From positions 52,695,255 through 52,759,254 of the forward strand of contig CM048853.1 of NCBI GenBank assembly GCA_026545225.1: a stretch of 64,000 bases of DNA, given 5' to 3'. Position 1 is the first letter of the stretch. Each line of letters opens with the position of its first letter. Shown piece after piece: positions 1-10,440 of this stretch. The notes below the pieces were generated by a model. That model was not told the origin of the DNA. It made no database searches and worked only from the letters and a program-made list of their open reading frames with translations. A program made the position numbers and the translations under genes. The stretch comes from Cornus controversa (taxonomy: Eukaryota; Streptophyta; Magnoliopsida; Cornales; Cornaceae).

Positions 1-3000
1 TAACACTTGAGGGGCAATACTTAATACCAGTCTGACCGTTGCGTATACCCACCTCAAAATCCCCAGCAGTGAATGACTGGTTTTCGCCAAAGAAGATAGG
101 TCTATTTAAGTGTGAGTATGCACAATAATCTACTTCATATACCGTAGTATCCTTCAAAAATGCAGAAACTGCAACTCCAACTCCTTCTCCTGCATAATCA
201 TAGGATGGATACAACTTAACAATGTTGACACGTGTTTGAAAACCAAATGACAATAAATAAAAAACAAAAATAAATAATTCATATTGCTTCCTGTATGATT
301 TGAAAGCATTTTTCTTTTGGGTGGGGGAAAGTTTATTGAAATCCTAAAATTATGACATGCAATAATTTGCTGGTCTAGACGAGACAAAAGAAAAAGAAAA
401 AGGGCTAGTCATTTCAAATGAATGCTATGGAGAAATTTTACTAACAGGAATGCAGAACATGAATCAATTTTTTCCCTCACACTTGCAATATGGAAATCCA
501 TAAAGTTGTTACCGTGTGTGACAAGCAGCAAGTTTTCTGAAGGAAATTTATCTGCAAGGGCCTTAATAATCTGCTCATATCTGGTCCTTGCACCAACGAC
601 TGTCTCTTCCCATTGTGGCAACTTGAGTTCCTCGAGCAAACAATCTATGTCAGTACATAGAATAGTTTTTGCAGACTTATAAAGGAAAGTGAAAAGGAAT
701 ATATATCAAGTATACCTCTTTATAAACACGTTCGACAGAATTATCCACTGTTCCAGCTGGTAACAAAGCCTCAAGTTCTGAGGCATTAAAATCAAAATTC
801 CCATCTTTAGGAGCCATACCAGGTCTTATGGCTTCCTTGTTCAGCATCTCACACAATCCATATTCAACAGAGACCTGCAAAATGTATAATACAATCCATA
901 TTCAACAGAGACTTGCAAAATGTATAGAAAGAGTTCAAACATGTTATCTACCAGCCTCACTGTGGATCGTTGTCCAAATGTGAAGCAATAAGTTCGTGTT
1001 CTTAGCTTCTTTTATTACTTTACACCATTAAATCAGAATATCAAACTGACACAACTGATCTAAACTCTATCCCTTTAATGCATCCCTAGTAACAGAGTAT
1101 TGTCAAATACCACCTCAACCATTAAATCAGAACATCAAAACTGACACCTGAACTGATCTAAATTCTATCCCTTTAATTACATCCCTAGTAATAGAGTATT
1201 GTCAAATACCACCCCCAACCAGAAAACCGACAATATATTCAGTGAACTGCACCAAAAAAAAACGTGAATTTTCCATTCGGAAACACCAGGTAAACTGTGA
1301 ATTGTTTCCAAAAAAAATTGATTGTTCTATCTTCAGAACAGAGTATGCTACTGCGTGACATCAAACTTTCATAACTGATTAATAGAATCAGCTGTTTTAT
1401 CTATTTTTGAATATAGTTGTTAAAGGCTCAAGGCAGACAAAGGCGCTAAGGCCTCTTGGAGCCTGAGGCGCAAGGCGCAAAGTGAGGCACGTGCCTTATT
1501 GAAGCAAGGTGCAAGTTGAAATAAAATAAAATTTGTAGCCAATAATACAAAATGTTCAACAGTCTCAAACTACTGCTTAACCAAAAACGTGAAAACATCA
1601 AACCACAAAATGAGAATACATAATATTCTAATTTTAAATCAATTGATTGTGTTGATTGAATGATTGTGTCGATCGAATACAGTGTATTAACTTCACAAAA
1701 ATACATCACATGCTAATAATAGGGGGGGAAATTAAGTGTTTTATATTAGGCGTGTCTGAGGCGTGACTTGCGCCTGGGGCTTCAGATGCAAAGGCGTGCC
1801 CCTGATTGAAGGGGCCTGAGCCTGTATTATGAATTATTCTGATATTATGAATAGTCCCTCTTCTGCACAACACACCCTAAAAAACAAATGAATTCATGAT
1901 TCAATCCCATAATTCTTCATAATGGAAACTTGAAGAAAAAACAAATGAAAGTTGTTGATCTTAGTTGATTCTACGACTCATATCAGAATCCAATACTTTT
2001 GGGGGGAAATTCTTTATCCTTGCTCTATGGGATAGAAATTTTAATAAGTAAGAATATAAAATTCTAAAATTTTCTTAAGTTAGTGCATATCTGGCGAATG
2101 GAAACAATTAATTAATTTTTTAATCCCATAATTCTTCATAATGGAAACTTGATCAACAGAATCAATTATCTTTGTGATCAGAGTTCAATTATACGATCAC
2201 CAGAATCAATAATTTATGCCAACTCTGTTCTTCACTGAGAAAAAAAAAATGGCGAGCTTGACCGCAATCATAAATTAATCATAAATTTTTGTCAGAAGCA
2301 ATATGAACAAGAATCAATTATTTATTTGACTGATATTGATTGATTCAACCAAAAGTTCTTCAATCTATTTCAAACTATTTCTGATTACATGAATAGTCCC
2401 TAAGAAAAAATATCATGAATAAAAAGACAATAACTTTTTTATTTCATAAATAATAGTATGTGATTTCTCAATTGATTTCTATTGAAATCAGAAAGAACAA
2501 TAAAATTTCAGGGCTGCTTCAATATTGATATCAAATGACTACAATATATATATATGTGAATATCTGACCTTGAGCTTGGAGGGATCAATTTTTTTGACGC
2601 TGTCACTGTTCGTGATACTGGTATCGTCGCCGACGGCGCAGATGGCGTAGACGACTTCGGAGGCAGTCTGAATGCAGCGGATGAACGGCGAGACGAAGAC
2701 TCGGTGGATCGGAAACCCTAGGTAAGTCCGGAGCTTTCGTCCGGTGCAGAAAGCGCGGACCTTGCCGGCTTCGACTAGAGGCGGGTCCCATGGCCTCGCC
2801 GCCGACAACGCCCACAGGGGTTCGAAGTTGTCTATGCGATCGCCATGTCTCATGACGACGACGTTTTGTTGGAACCGGTGGCTATCGCCGCCGTCTAGGG
2901 TTAGGGTTTTGGAGGAGGAGGAGGAGGAGGAGGAGGAGTTCATTGTGTTTGCTAGGGGTGGTGGTAATGGTTGACGAGATCGGGTAAACGGAGAGAGGTG

Positions 3001-3072
3001 TCTAGAAAAAGAGAGAGAGGGCATCGCAGAGCGCCGTGATGAGAGGAGCTGACGTGGCGAGCATGGGTACAA
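1..3072 (-). CDS. Histidine-phosphatase (phosphoglycerate mutase-like) family protein, 3' end outside window
   Basis: Four coding exons are visible: about 3072-2569, 874-716, about 621-513 and 189 down to the left edge. Exon 1 carries the phosphatase signature VVMRHGDRID (RHG catalytic motif) and a second conserved arm, FVSPFIRCIQTA. Exon 3 ends in LLLVTHG, which joins in phase through a G|GT donor to EGVGVAVSAFLKDTTVYEVD in exon 4, giving the second catalytic histidine. The family is the plant branch of small histidine phosphatases often annotated as phosphoglycerate mutase-like; the substrate is not known to me and glycolytic mutase activity should not be assumed. The start is ambiguous: methionines at 3072, 3024 and 2943 are in frame, and the serine-rich N-terminus looks weakly conserved. 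The start of exon 3 is uncertain between 644, 634 and 621. Intron 1 (875-2568) holds a repeat element. Confidence 0.85.
1424..1823. repeat. MITE-like inverted-repeat element in intron 1 of the histidine-phosphatase gene
   Basis: The stretch opens with AGGCTCAAGGC and closes with the roughly inverted GGGCCTGAGCCT. Both ends are rich in AGGCGC/GCGCCT words, whereas the middle is AT-rich. This GC-rich, AT-centred layout inside an intron is typical of a small non-autonomous DNA transposon. I could not fix a target-site duplication. Confidence 0.5.
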
Positions 3073-3793
3073 AAGTGGATTCGGTCACGTGATCTTATGG
3101 CTCTTTTTCGTGGAAATTGATTAAAAAGTGCTTAAAAGTAGTAGTAGATGTTATGTCATGTTTACCATAAACGCCAATTCGCCGTGTCAAACACTCACGT
3201 AACAATATGTGGAACTGATCGAATGCCTGCCGGGTCCACACATGACACAACCTTGAGTGGGGGTACCAAAATAACTTACTTTTTTGAGAGGCCAATTGTC
3301 TCACGCAATTACAACTACATATTTATCTGGACATTATAAAATAAAAATTATCACTTATCATATCATTCTTAATAAAAATTTATAAAATAATTTTATAAAA
3401 TTTAATATTTCTCATTTATCTCCTTTTATTTTATACAAAAAAAAAAAGTTCTAAATTTTCATGAAATAATTTCATGATGTTTAGCATTTCTCTTACATTT
3501 AAGCTTGGTATATGTCAGTCGTGGCTATTAACGGCCCACAATTACTTCATCTAATGGTAACGGTGGCGAGTGCGTAATAATGTCGTAGGCACAGACATAC
3601 ACTAATGTGTATATATATATATTATTATTTTTCCCATACAAACTGATGCTAATCGAGAGATTGATAATATTTTCTTAAAATCAACATTATATTATATTAT
3701 ATAGCAACATCCTTGAAGAATATATTATTCCAAGCTTGAAATTAGCAAGACATGAGATATAGATTAAAACGAGACTAATTTCAGGCATTGACA
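3073..3793. other. Intergenic region between two minus-strand genes
   Basis: This must contain the promoter of the histidine-phosphatase gene (near 3100) and the 3' UTR of the RRM-like gene (near 3790). It is AT-rich, with short A and TA runs and no ORF with recognisable content. I see no further feature. Confidence 0.4.
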
Positions 3794-4149
3794 TTAGTTG
3801 TAATTCTTATTCTTGGGTCGAAACCTCTTACACCACATGGTTCGATCACCAATGTGGAACTTAACTTGATCTCTTCCATTTAGTATTATAGCCGGTACCG
3901 TTGTGGCCTTGAACACTATCTTCCCAAAGAGCGCTGGTCCATCCAATCGCCTGTGCACATATATTCTCTCCACACAAGCTCCATATCTCCTGCATATATA
4001 TATATATATAATATCACATTCTCAAAAACCATTATTTAAAATTCTCCTTAATTAACAAGTAACTGTATCTATGTATGTAACACACATCTACATGTGTGTT
4101 GGCATATTTAATTTACATATAATCGCGTATATGCACGGGTTCACACGCG

Positions 4150-4200
<51 letters not shown>

Positions 4201-5140
4201 GTTTGTTCGCAAATTTTGTGTTAAAATAACAACTTGTAATCACATTCCCTTAAAGAAAAATGGAATTCGGAAAGTGGAAAACCATTTGAGAAGCCACACA
4301 TATATATATATATATATATATGCTCACACACAATCACAATCACAATCACACACACACATATATATATATATAATCGGGTACGTGCAGTATGCTCATGATG
4401 TGTTTGAATTTGTAATCACATTTCCATTTTTTAAATGACAAAACTTCACCATTTTCTTACACTTACATTGTGAAGAAGCTGAGAATTTGGAACTCAGATA
4501 GAGGAAAACCATTAGAGAATGTCACATACAAACACCTATCTTCTTCTGGTGAAACCTGCCACTCTTTGGCATATGGGTTCAGTTGAGACCCCGAAGACAC
4601 CCCTCTCGACTTCTTCTCTTCTTCCGGCACCACCCTCCTGCCCTCCTCAACCGACTCGACCCATTTCCGAACAATCTCTGCCATGGCAACAGGAAAATTC
4701 TCTTCTTTTACCTTTCCCTTTGATCTATCCTCCAATATGTCCTTAAATATCATCTCACAAACTCCATTGAGGATGTGAGATATGCCATTTGAAACCCTTT
4801 CCTTGTCTTCGAAAACATTGTCGAGAGAGAAGGAGCCTGGGGCGGGGTTGGCTAGGTTTAAAGTGACCGGCAAACGGATAGAAGAAGCAGTTGGTGCGGA
4901 TGCATCGGCTTGAAGAAGTGTTAATGCAGTTTCAGCCTCGATACCGACCAAAGCCAAGACCTTGTGGCTGTGAGAACTGATCTTATTCACAATGTCTTTT
5001 AGGCCTCCCTCGGACTCCAACCACATTAAGAAAGCCATGACATTCTTCGCCAGTTTCGTGTCCATGCCCATATCGATCATGTGTTTGAATACACGCCTCT
5101 CGGCCTCGTGGAGGGTGATGAGGGCATCAAATGTGTCCAT
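3794..5140 (-). CDS. Uncharacterised plant protein with C-terminal RRM-like domain (two exons)
   Basis: Exon 1 is 5140-4467 and exon 2 is 3989-3794, joined by a clean GTAAGT donor and a TGCAG acceptor. The product is 289 aa. The N-terminal ~100 residues (MDTFDALITLHEAERRVFKH, then a FLMWLESEGG block) look helical. The C-terminal ~100 residues, from NPYAKEW through LYVTFSNGFP, ERIYVHRR, FGKIVFKA and CKRFRPK, follow the beta-alpha-beta order of an RRM, with the last strands in exon 2. I chose Met 5140 because the 36 upstream in-frame residues are low-complexity His/Thr/Pro and look like 5' UTR. I know this as a plant family with no assigned role; RNA binding is inferred from the fold only, and canonical RNP1 aromatic residues are not obvious. 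Intron 1 (3990-4466) is full of microsatellites. Confidence 0.8.
4150..4373. repeat. Compound microsatellites (CT)n-(CA)n-(TA)n inside an intron
   Basis: A (CT)n block runs into (CA)n and then (TA)n at about 4150-4200. A second set of (TA)n, CACAAT repeats, (CA)n and (TA)n lies at about 4300-4373. All are within the intron of the RRM-like gene. Such compound repeats are commonly length-polymorphic. Confidence 0.9.
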
Positions 5141-5248
5141 TAGAGATTGTGTGTGGAAATGTGTAGGGGAAGGAGGATGTGTGTCTGTGTATGTGTGGAG
5201 AGCCAAACTGTGGTTTGTGTGAGGATGGAGAAGGTGTTTGTAGTTCAT

Positions 5249-5579
5249 TTTATAGGAAAGATTTGCAAAAGTTGTGACTCTTCAAGATGTCAGTTTAGAT
5301 TTAAGATTTACACTTGTGTTTTTGCATGGTGAAATGCTTGGCAAATTTCAAACTATGTGATGGTTGCTATTGTGACAGTTGTAGTAGCATTGGTAGTAAA
5401 ATGGTCTAGTTCGCTGGAAAAATATTTGAATTTCAACCTATTATGAAACTAGAATGAGGAAGCTAACTTAACAAAAAAAACAATGACTACCTTGATTTGA
5501 AAATTTTGGAAACTTTGCGACTGTTGAATCTCAATTTACATTTATACTTTCTGCACCATGTCGGTGTTTTGCAAGATGA
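5249..5579. other. Upstream region of the RRM-like gene
   Basis: AT-rich intergenic sequence that must carry the promoter of the minus-strand RRM-like gene. I see no ORF, repeat or strong motif that I can name. Confidence 0.35.
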
Positions 5580-6710
5580 AAGCTGAGCAAATTTTAAACT
5601 AAAAATAATCTGATATGTTGGTGTTGTGACCGTTGTGGTACCGTTTGGAGTAAGATGGCAGCAGCAAAAATATTAACATTTTTCACCGTCATAATTTTGA
5701 AAATAGGGGATGTGGCAAAACTGTATTAGAAATTATAGCTATCCCCATTTTAATTATGAAATAAAAAAACCAACAAAAGTTATATCAATGAGTTAAATAT
5801 AAAGAGTAAAAGATCAAATTATTCTAGTTGTTCTGTGTGGAGGAAATGAGCTCCCGTTCCTATTTATAAGGGAAAGGCATGACTACGGTCTAAAATTGGA
5901 GTAAATATTAGATGAGCCGGATATAGCATGTCATTTGTATATCAAATTAATTAAAATACATCATTCAATGAAATGTTCAATGAATGGGTCCCACTTACAT
6001 ATAACAACTACTCTCAACCAACTTGAATGATGCAATTTAATTGATTTGGTATACAAATGACATTATATACCCGGCTCACCCAATATCTATTCCTAAAATT
6101 AGTTTATAGAATACTCCAATATTTAATATTCTTAGAAGGCTACACTACAATTCTAAGTAACCGCTGGTACTAGTATTAAAAATGACGGTGCCATTCACGT
6201 TTTAAGAACACCATATAAAGAAAAATAACTCTTAGGTAGAGTTAAATTCACAACAATCTCCAAAATAAGTAGAAAAGAAAATTTAACTGGTTCTTTTAAT
6301 ATGTATATAAAAAACTAAAAACAGAAAGCAATAAAATAAGACACCTTAAAAATAACAATGTTTGCAAAAGAGAGCTTTGTTAGCTTTTTTATAACGTTAA
6401 ATTATTATTTCAAAACACATTGGACTGTGTAAATAAAGAAATAATGTGACTTTTTTATTTATTTTTCAAAGATTTGTGTTTTTTGAAATTAACTAATAGA
6501 TAGATTCTTTTAATATTTTCTTGAACACATCAAGATGTGAATAATTTTGAAATGTACAATCACTTTTGTGATGTGTTGTGTGATTTGTGTCCTTTGAAAA
6601 TCAACTGAGTGTATAAAGAGAAAATATGTGACTTTTGGATGGGTCACGTCTTTTGAAATTAACTAATAAAAAATAAAAAATGTTTAAATAAAAATAAAAA
6701 TAAAAATTCT
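5580..6710. repeat. Copy 1 of a diverged ~1.1 kb tandem duplication
   Basis: This block aligns by eye with 7424-8059 continuing at 15913-16195. Shared landmarks include TTTTAAACTAAAAATAATCT, the ATTCTAGTT...GTGTGGAG stretch, and the run from TTTGCAAAAG to GGGTCACGTCTTTTG. It contains no gene. Copy 1 holds a MITE absent from copy 2, and copy 2 holds the large retrotransposon absent from copy 1, so each is the other's empty site. Confidence 0.75.
5900..6093. mobile_element. Small MULE-type MITE (194 bp, near-palindromic)
   Basis: The two ends are inverted copies of each other, sharing GAGCCGG and TGTCATTTGTAT. The element is flanked by the 9-mers TAAAATTGG (5891-5899) and TAAAATTAG (6094-6102), a 9-bp duplication with one mismatch. 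The paralogous sequence near 7775 reads TAAAATTGG then TTTATAGAATACTCC with nothing between, which is the empty site. Confidence 0.8.
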
Positions 6711-6894
6711 ATTAATGAAAGATGATATTTTTGAAAACTGACAATTAAGCCAATAAACCCTTTTCTAAGTGACTTTTGGATCAGTCACGTCTTTTGAAAT
6801 TAATTAATAAAAAAATAAAAATAAAAATAAAAATTCTATTAATAAAAGATGATATTTTTGAAAACTGACTATTAAGCCAATAAACCCTTTTCTA
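6630..6894. repeat. Direct tandem duplication of ~125-140 bp
   Basis: A unit beginning GTGACTTTTGGAT, passing TCACGTCTTTTGAAATTAA and ending AATAAACCCTTTTCTAA occurs twice in succession (about 6630-6768 and 6769-6894). A few substitutions and a shorter AT-rich spacer distinguish the second copy. Confidence 0.85.
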
Positions 6895-7423
6895 ATAATT
6901 GTTTCAATTGGATTGGCATTGTACTTCTAAAATCATATCACATTTATATTACAATAGGAAATTATATATATGAAAGATACAAGGAATTAATTTATAGAAA
7001 TAGATTGTCAACTATTTATTTAATATTATTTTTGCTAATCTTCAAACTCATTTTTTTTGTCTTCTCCTTCTGCAAATAAGTATTCTTCAATCTCATTTTC
7101 TTTTTTACTTTATTTTTTTATGTCTTTTAACCCAACACATTTACGCAGCCACAGCATCAACCTTCAGTTGCTCAAAATGAAAATGGTCAAATTGATACCT
7201 TCATCACATCATGGCAAAGCTCAGAAAATTGAATAATACTTGCTTACACTCACGGGAAAACCAACCTAAATGGGGTTCAATTAAAATATGAAAGGTGCGT
7301 TAAAAAATTAAATAATATTTTTATTTTATGATAACATATGAATTTTTAGTACACTTGTCAACATTTATTTCAACCACGTCAACGCACAAAACCAAATAAA
7401 TTCTCAGGTGGGTGGACCCAATT
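6895..7423. other. AT-rich non-coding stretch
   Basis: No ORF, terminal repeat or RNA gene is visible here. It separates the two copies of the tandem duplication. Confidence 0.4.
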
Positions 7424-8059
7424 TTGTTCCAGAAAATTTTAAACTAAAAATAATCTCATTTATTGTTCTGATGATAGTTGTAATCGCGTTTTGAGTAAAA
7501 TGATAGCGGCAAAAATACTATAATTTTCCACATCATAATTATGAAAATAGAATATGTGACTCACAATTGATAGATAATAATATTTATAGTGCTTATGTGT
7601 CAAAACTGTATAGAAAATTATGGCCATTTAAATTAGGAATTAAAAAAATTAAAAAAAAAACTATCAATCAATAAGATATAATTATTCTAGTTATTTAGTG
7701 TGGAGCAATGAGTTCCATCTCTATGTAAGAAGGTGACAATACACTGTCTATGTAAATGTCAATGATGGACAGAATTCTAAAATTGGTTTATAGAATACTC
7801 CGATGTCTAATATTTTTACAAGTTACTGTACAATTCTAGAGTATTATCGACAATGTTACTCACAAAATAAATTTGTTCGTGTTGATAAAAGTACTAGTAA
7901 TAAAAATGACATGCTATGCAATTTTTAGAATGAACATATAAAAAGAAAAATAACTCTCACATAAATTCACAACAATAATAGAGAATAAAATTTATCTTTG
8001 TATACATGTATAATTAAAAACAGAAAGCAATAAAATAAGACAACTTAAGGATAACAATG
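7424..8059. repeat. Copy 2 (left part) of the tandem duplication, interrupted by an LTR element
   Basis: It is similar along its length to 5580-6360 (without the MITE) and stops at ATAACAATG, exactly where the retrotransposon begins. The remainder of the copy resumes at 15913 with GCAAAAGGCTAGCTTTG, matching 6363 onward. Confidence 0.75.
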
Positions 8060-8064
8060 ATTAC

Positions 8065-8432
8065 TAATGAAGCACAAATTCACTCCTGATCTTATTAAAC
8101 GCGAACTTTCATATAAAAAAATAAAATAAAGGTAACCGGAAAGACATTGGCGTGGTGACGGCTGATTACATTCTGATGCTTAAATCAGATATCGAAACGG
8201 CTTTGAAAGATGTAAGGGCACTCAGAGGGTATTAACTGCGTACCTGGTATATGGATCGTTTCTGTATTTATAGCAGTCTAATGGAAACGTGTCCTAGTAG
8301 GAGACTGGCTCTTCAGTTCTCCAAACTTATCTGAAGACAAAAAAGTCCTAGTCAAATCACATCTTTATCCACGTCATACAAATCACAATTGTCACGTTAT
8401 ACATTTTACAATCGGAGTCAAATACTCTATCA
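8065..8432 (-). repeat. 3' LTR of the Gypsy-type element
   Basis: It aligns with 15573-15907, sharing GTAAGGGCACTCAGAGGGTA and CAATCGGAGTCAAATACTCT. It contains about 33 extra bases around 8302-8345. The terminal TGAT is mutated to TAAT. Many point differences from the other LTR show the insertion is not recent. Confidence 0.9.
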
Positions 8433-8844
8433 GATGTCCCATGTTCATGAGGGTCGTTAGTTGAACCTTAGGAACACTTCAACTGGCCCGTTGGGTTGTA
8501 AAATAGGACCTTTGGCCCACGGAATTTCACCGAACCTCCACCTTAGACTCTGGATTCCACTTTAACCAGCTCATTGGCCCCGAAATCACGACCTCTGAAG
8601 ACTGGCTGCCCCTTTTAGGGACCGGCCTTGGCTGGTTCGTAGGGGCTAGCCTGGACGGTTCCTAGGGCTCGGCCCTGGACGGTTCCTAGGGCTCGGCCCT
8701 GGACGGTTCTTAGGGCTCGACCCTAAATGATCTCTAGGGGAGGGTTTTCGCTGGCATTTTTCTACTATTTTCTCAACTGTTACCTTTGTGACCATTGCCT
8801 TTTGAACGTTAGAATCTAGCCGTTTTCAATAGAAACGTTATATT

Positions 8845-9439
8845 TTGAACGTTACTTGGTGGCCATGACTATATAAACTCTTTGATATATTTATTTCTCC
8901 ACACACCATCAGACTACCATTCAATATATGCAAGACTCCATCACTTTTTCTTTGTCTCGTTGCCTCCATTTTTTTCAGCATAATTTCCAGAAGCAAGACC
9001 CCAAGCCTTTTGTTCCCAGTTCCAAAGTTTGTAAAGGATCTGCTCTAAATGGTCAACCTCTGTCCCTCCGAGCTCACACCGAATTCTTGGTGCATAGTTA
9101 TGGCCTTTTTTGTCCTCTGGAAGGCTTGTGGCAACGAATTTTCACTGTCAGTAAATGAGTTTCTTTCTTGTTACACTCTTATGAAGAACGACAACTAGCG
9201 CCACATACAAAGCCAGGCATGTGGAAAAAACTCTGTGAGATATAAATTTGTAATTGGCATATTTCAATGATCAAAACATGATTGATCGAGTTGTAATTTT
9301 TGATTTATTCTTTGTATCGATCATCAACAACTTCGAGCTGACACTCAAGTGCATGGAAGCCGACAAATCAGCTAGAACACCATATAGTACAGGTAAGTAT
9401 GGTGAGGACACTCTGCACTTTTTATTTCTGAGCCTATTT
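8845..9439 (+). other. Non-coding or antisense-gene 5' region inside the LTR element
   Basis: A TATA-like box (ACTATATAAACTC near 8869) is followed by a short ORF at 8928-9158, and later by an exon-end-like CAGGTAAG near 9391. Just upstream (8650-8730) is a threefold ~24 bp repeat of GGACGGTTCCTAGGGCTCGG. This may be the promoter and first exon of the oppositely oriented ORF downstream, before the solo LTR split it. That link is inference. Confidence 0.35.
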
Positions 9440-10392
9440 TGAAAGACCAGAGTTTAAATAAAAATATTAGAGTTTTTCAAAGTAGGACCGGTCCCCAATA
9501 TTTAGGGTCGGTCCAACTTTTCTCGGCAGTTTAGTTTCTGCAGGTTTTCAAAAGTCCCACCGGTCCTATTTATTTGGCATCGGTCCCACTTAGCCTGTTC
9601 CAAATAGGAAATAGATTTTGACGAAAATCGTGATTCCTATTGGGTTTGAAACTTCTAGGAAAGTTCTATTTTGGTATTCAACTTCTTTTCCAAGTAGAAT
9701 TAGGACTTCCTTGCCTATATATATGTATTCATATTTTCTCTACAAAATATGTCCTGTAATATTATTTTTAGAGAGAGAAAGTATATACAATATAATTAGG
9801 GCTTTATATTTTTAAGAACACACATCCATACTTCACGAGTGATTTTTAGGATGGTGTTCTGCTTCTGATTAGCTACTCAGAGACTGCATCAAATCTATTT
9901 GCTGATCAGAACATTGGATTGACGGTTCTTCGCTTGCTTGCTTGCTGAGGAATAAAGGTGACCAGATTGCACTACGAAGGGAACAAAATACTTGTCGAGT
10001 ATTTTTATTCTTCCAGTAACCTTTCTATAAGGGTGGTGACATTAGCCAGAAGTCTGCAGTAGTTGGACGTGTTATCGCAATCATAAGCCTGAGGTATTCT
10101 GCATCAGATCCTTGACAGAGTGAAGAGGCTAGGGGTGTGAGACTGAGATATAGTCTGTTGTACTTTGCTTCATCATAGTGAATTGGTTCCCTGAGGCGTG
10201 CCGCCTCCCTCCGTGATTTTTTCCGCCTTGGGTTTTCACGTATATCTGGTGCATTCTTTTCTTTACTTGCATTTTATTTATTTGTTTGCTTTAATTGTTT
10301 GATTAATTGGACTTAAAATTGAATTAATTAAAAATTAAGCAAACGAGCAAGTGATCTTATTCACCCCCCTCTAGGTTCTAAAATACTTTTCA
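9440..10392 (+). mobile_element. Nested Copia-type solo LTR (~953 bp)
   Basis: The stretch begins TGAAAG and ends CTTTTCA. It contains TATA-like sequence near 9715 and ends with the pyrimidine-rich TTATTCACCCCCCTCTAGGT typical of the 3' end of plant Copia (Tork/SIRE-like) LTRs. No internal retroelement sequence adjoins it. I find no matching 5-bp flank, so either the boundary is slightly off or the flank has decayed. Confidence 0.6.
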
Positions 10393-10440
10393 CAACCGTT
10401 TTCGCACTGCGCAACTCACAAACTCTCCCCCAAAGGCCTG

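Noticed and set aside
4463..4466. Reading the RRM-like gene as a single exon of 261 aa
   Set aside because: The stop comes right after a GTAAGT donor; splicing to 3989 extends the RRM-like domain in frame and reaches a natural stop at 3794.
8928..9158. 76-codon plus-strand ORF as an independent gene
   Set aside because: It is inside the LTR element and short. It is kept only as a possible first exon of the antisense ORF.
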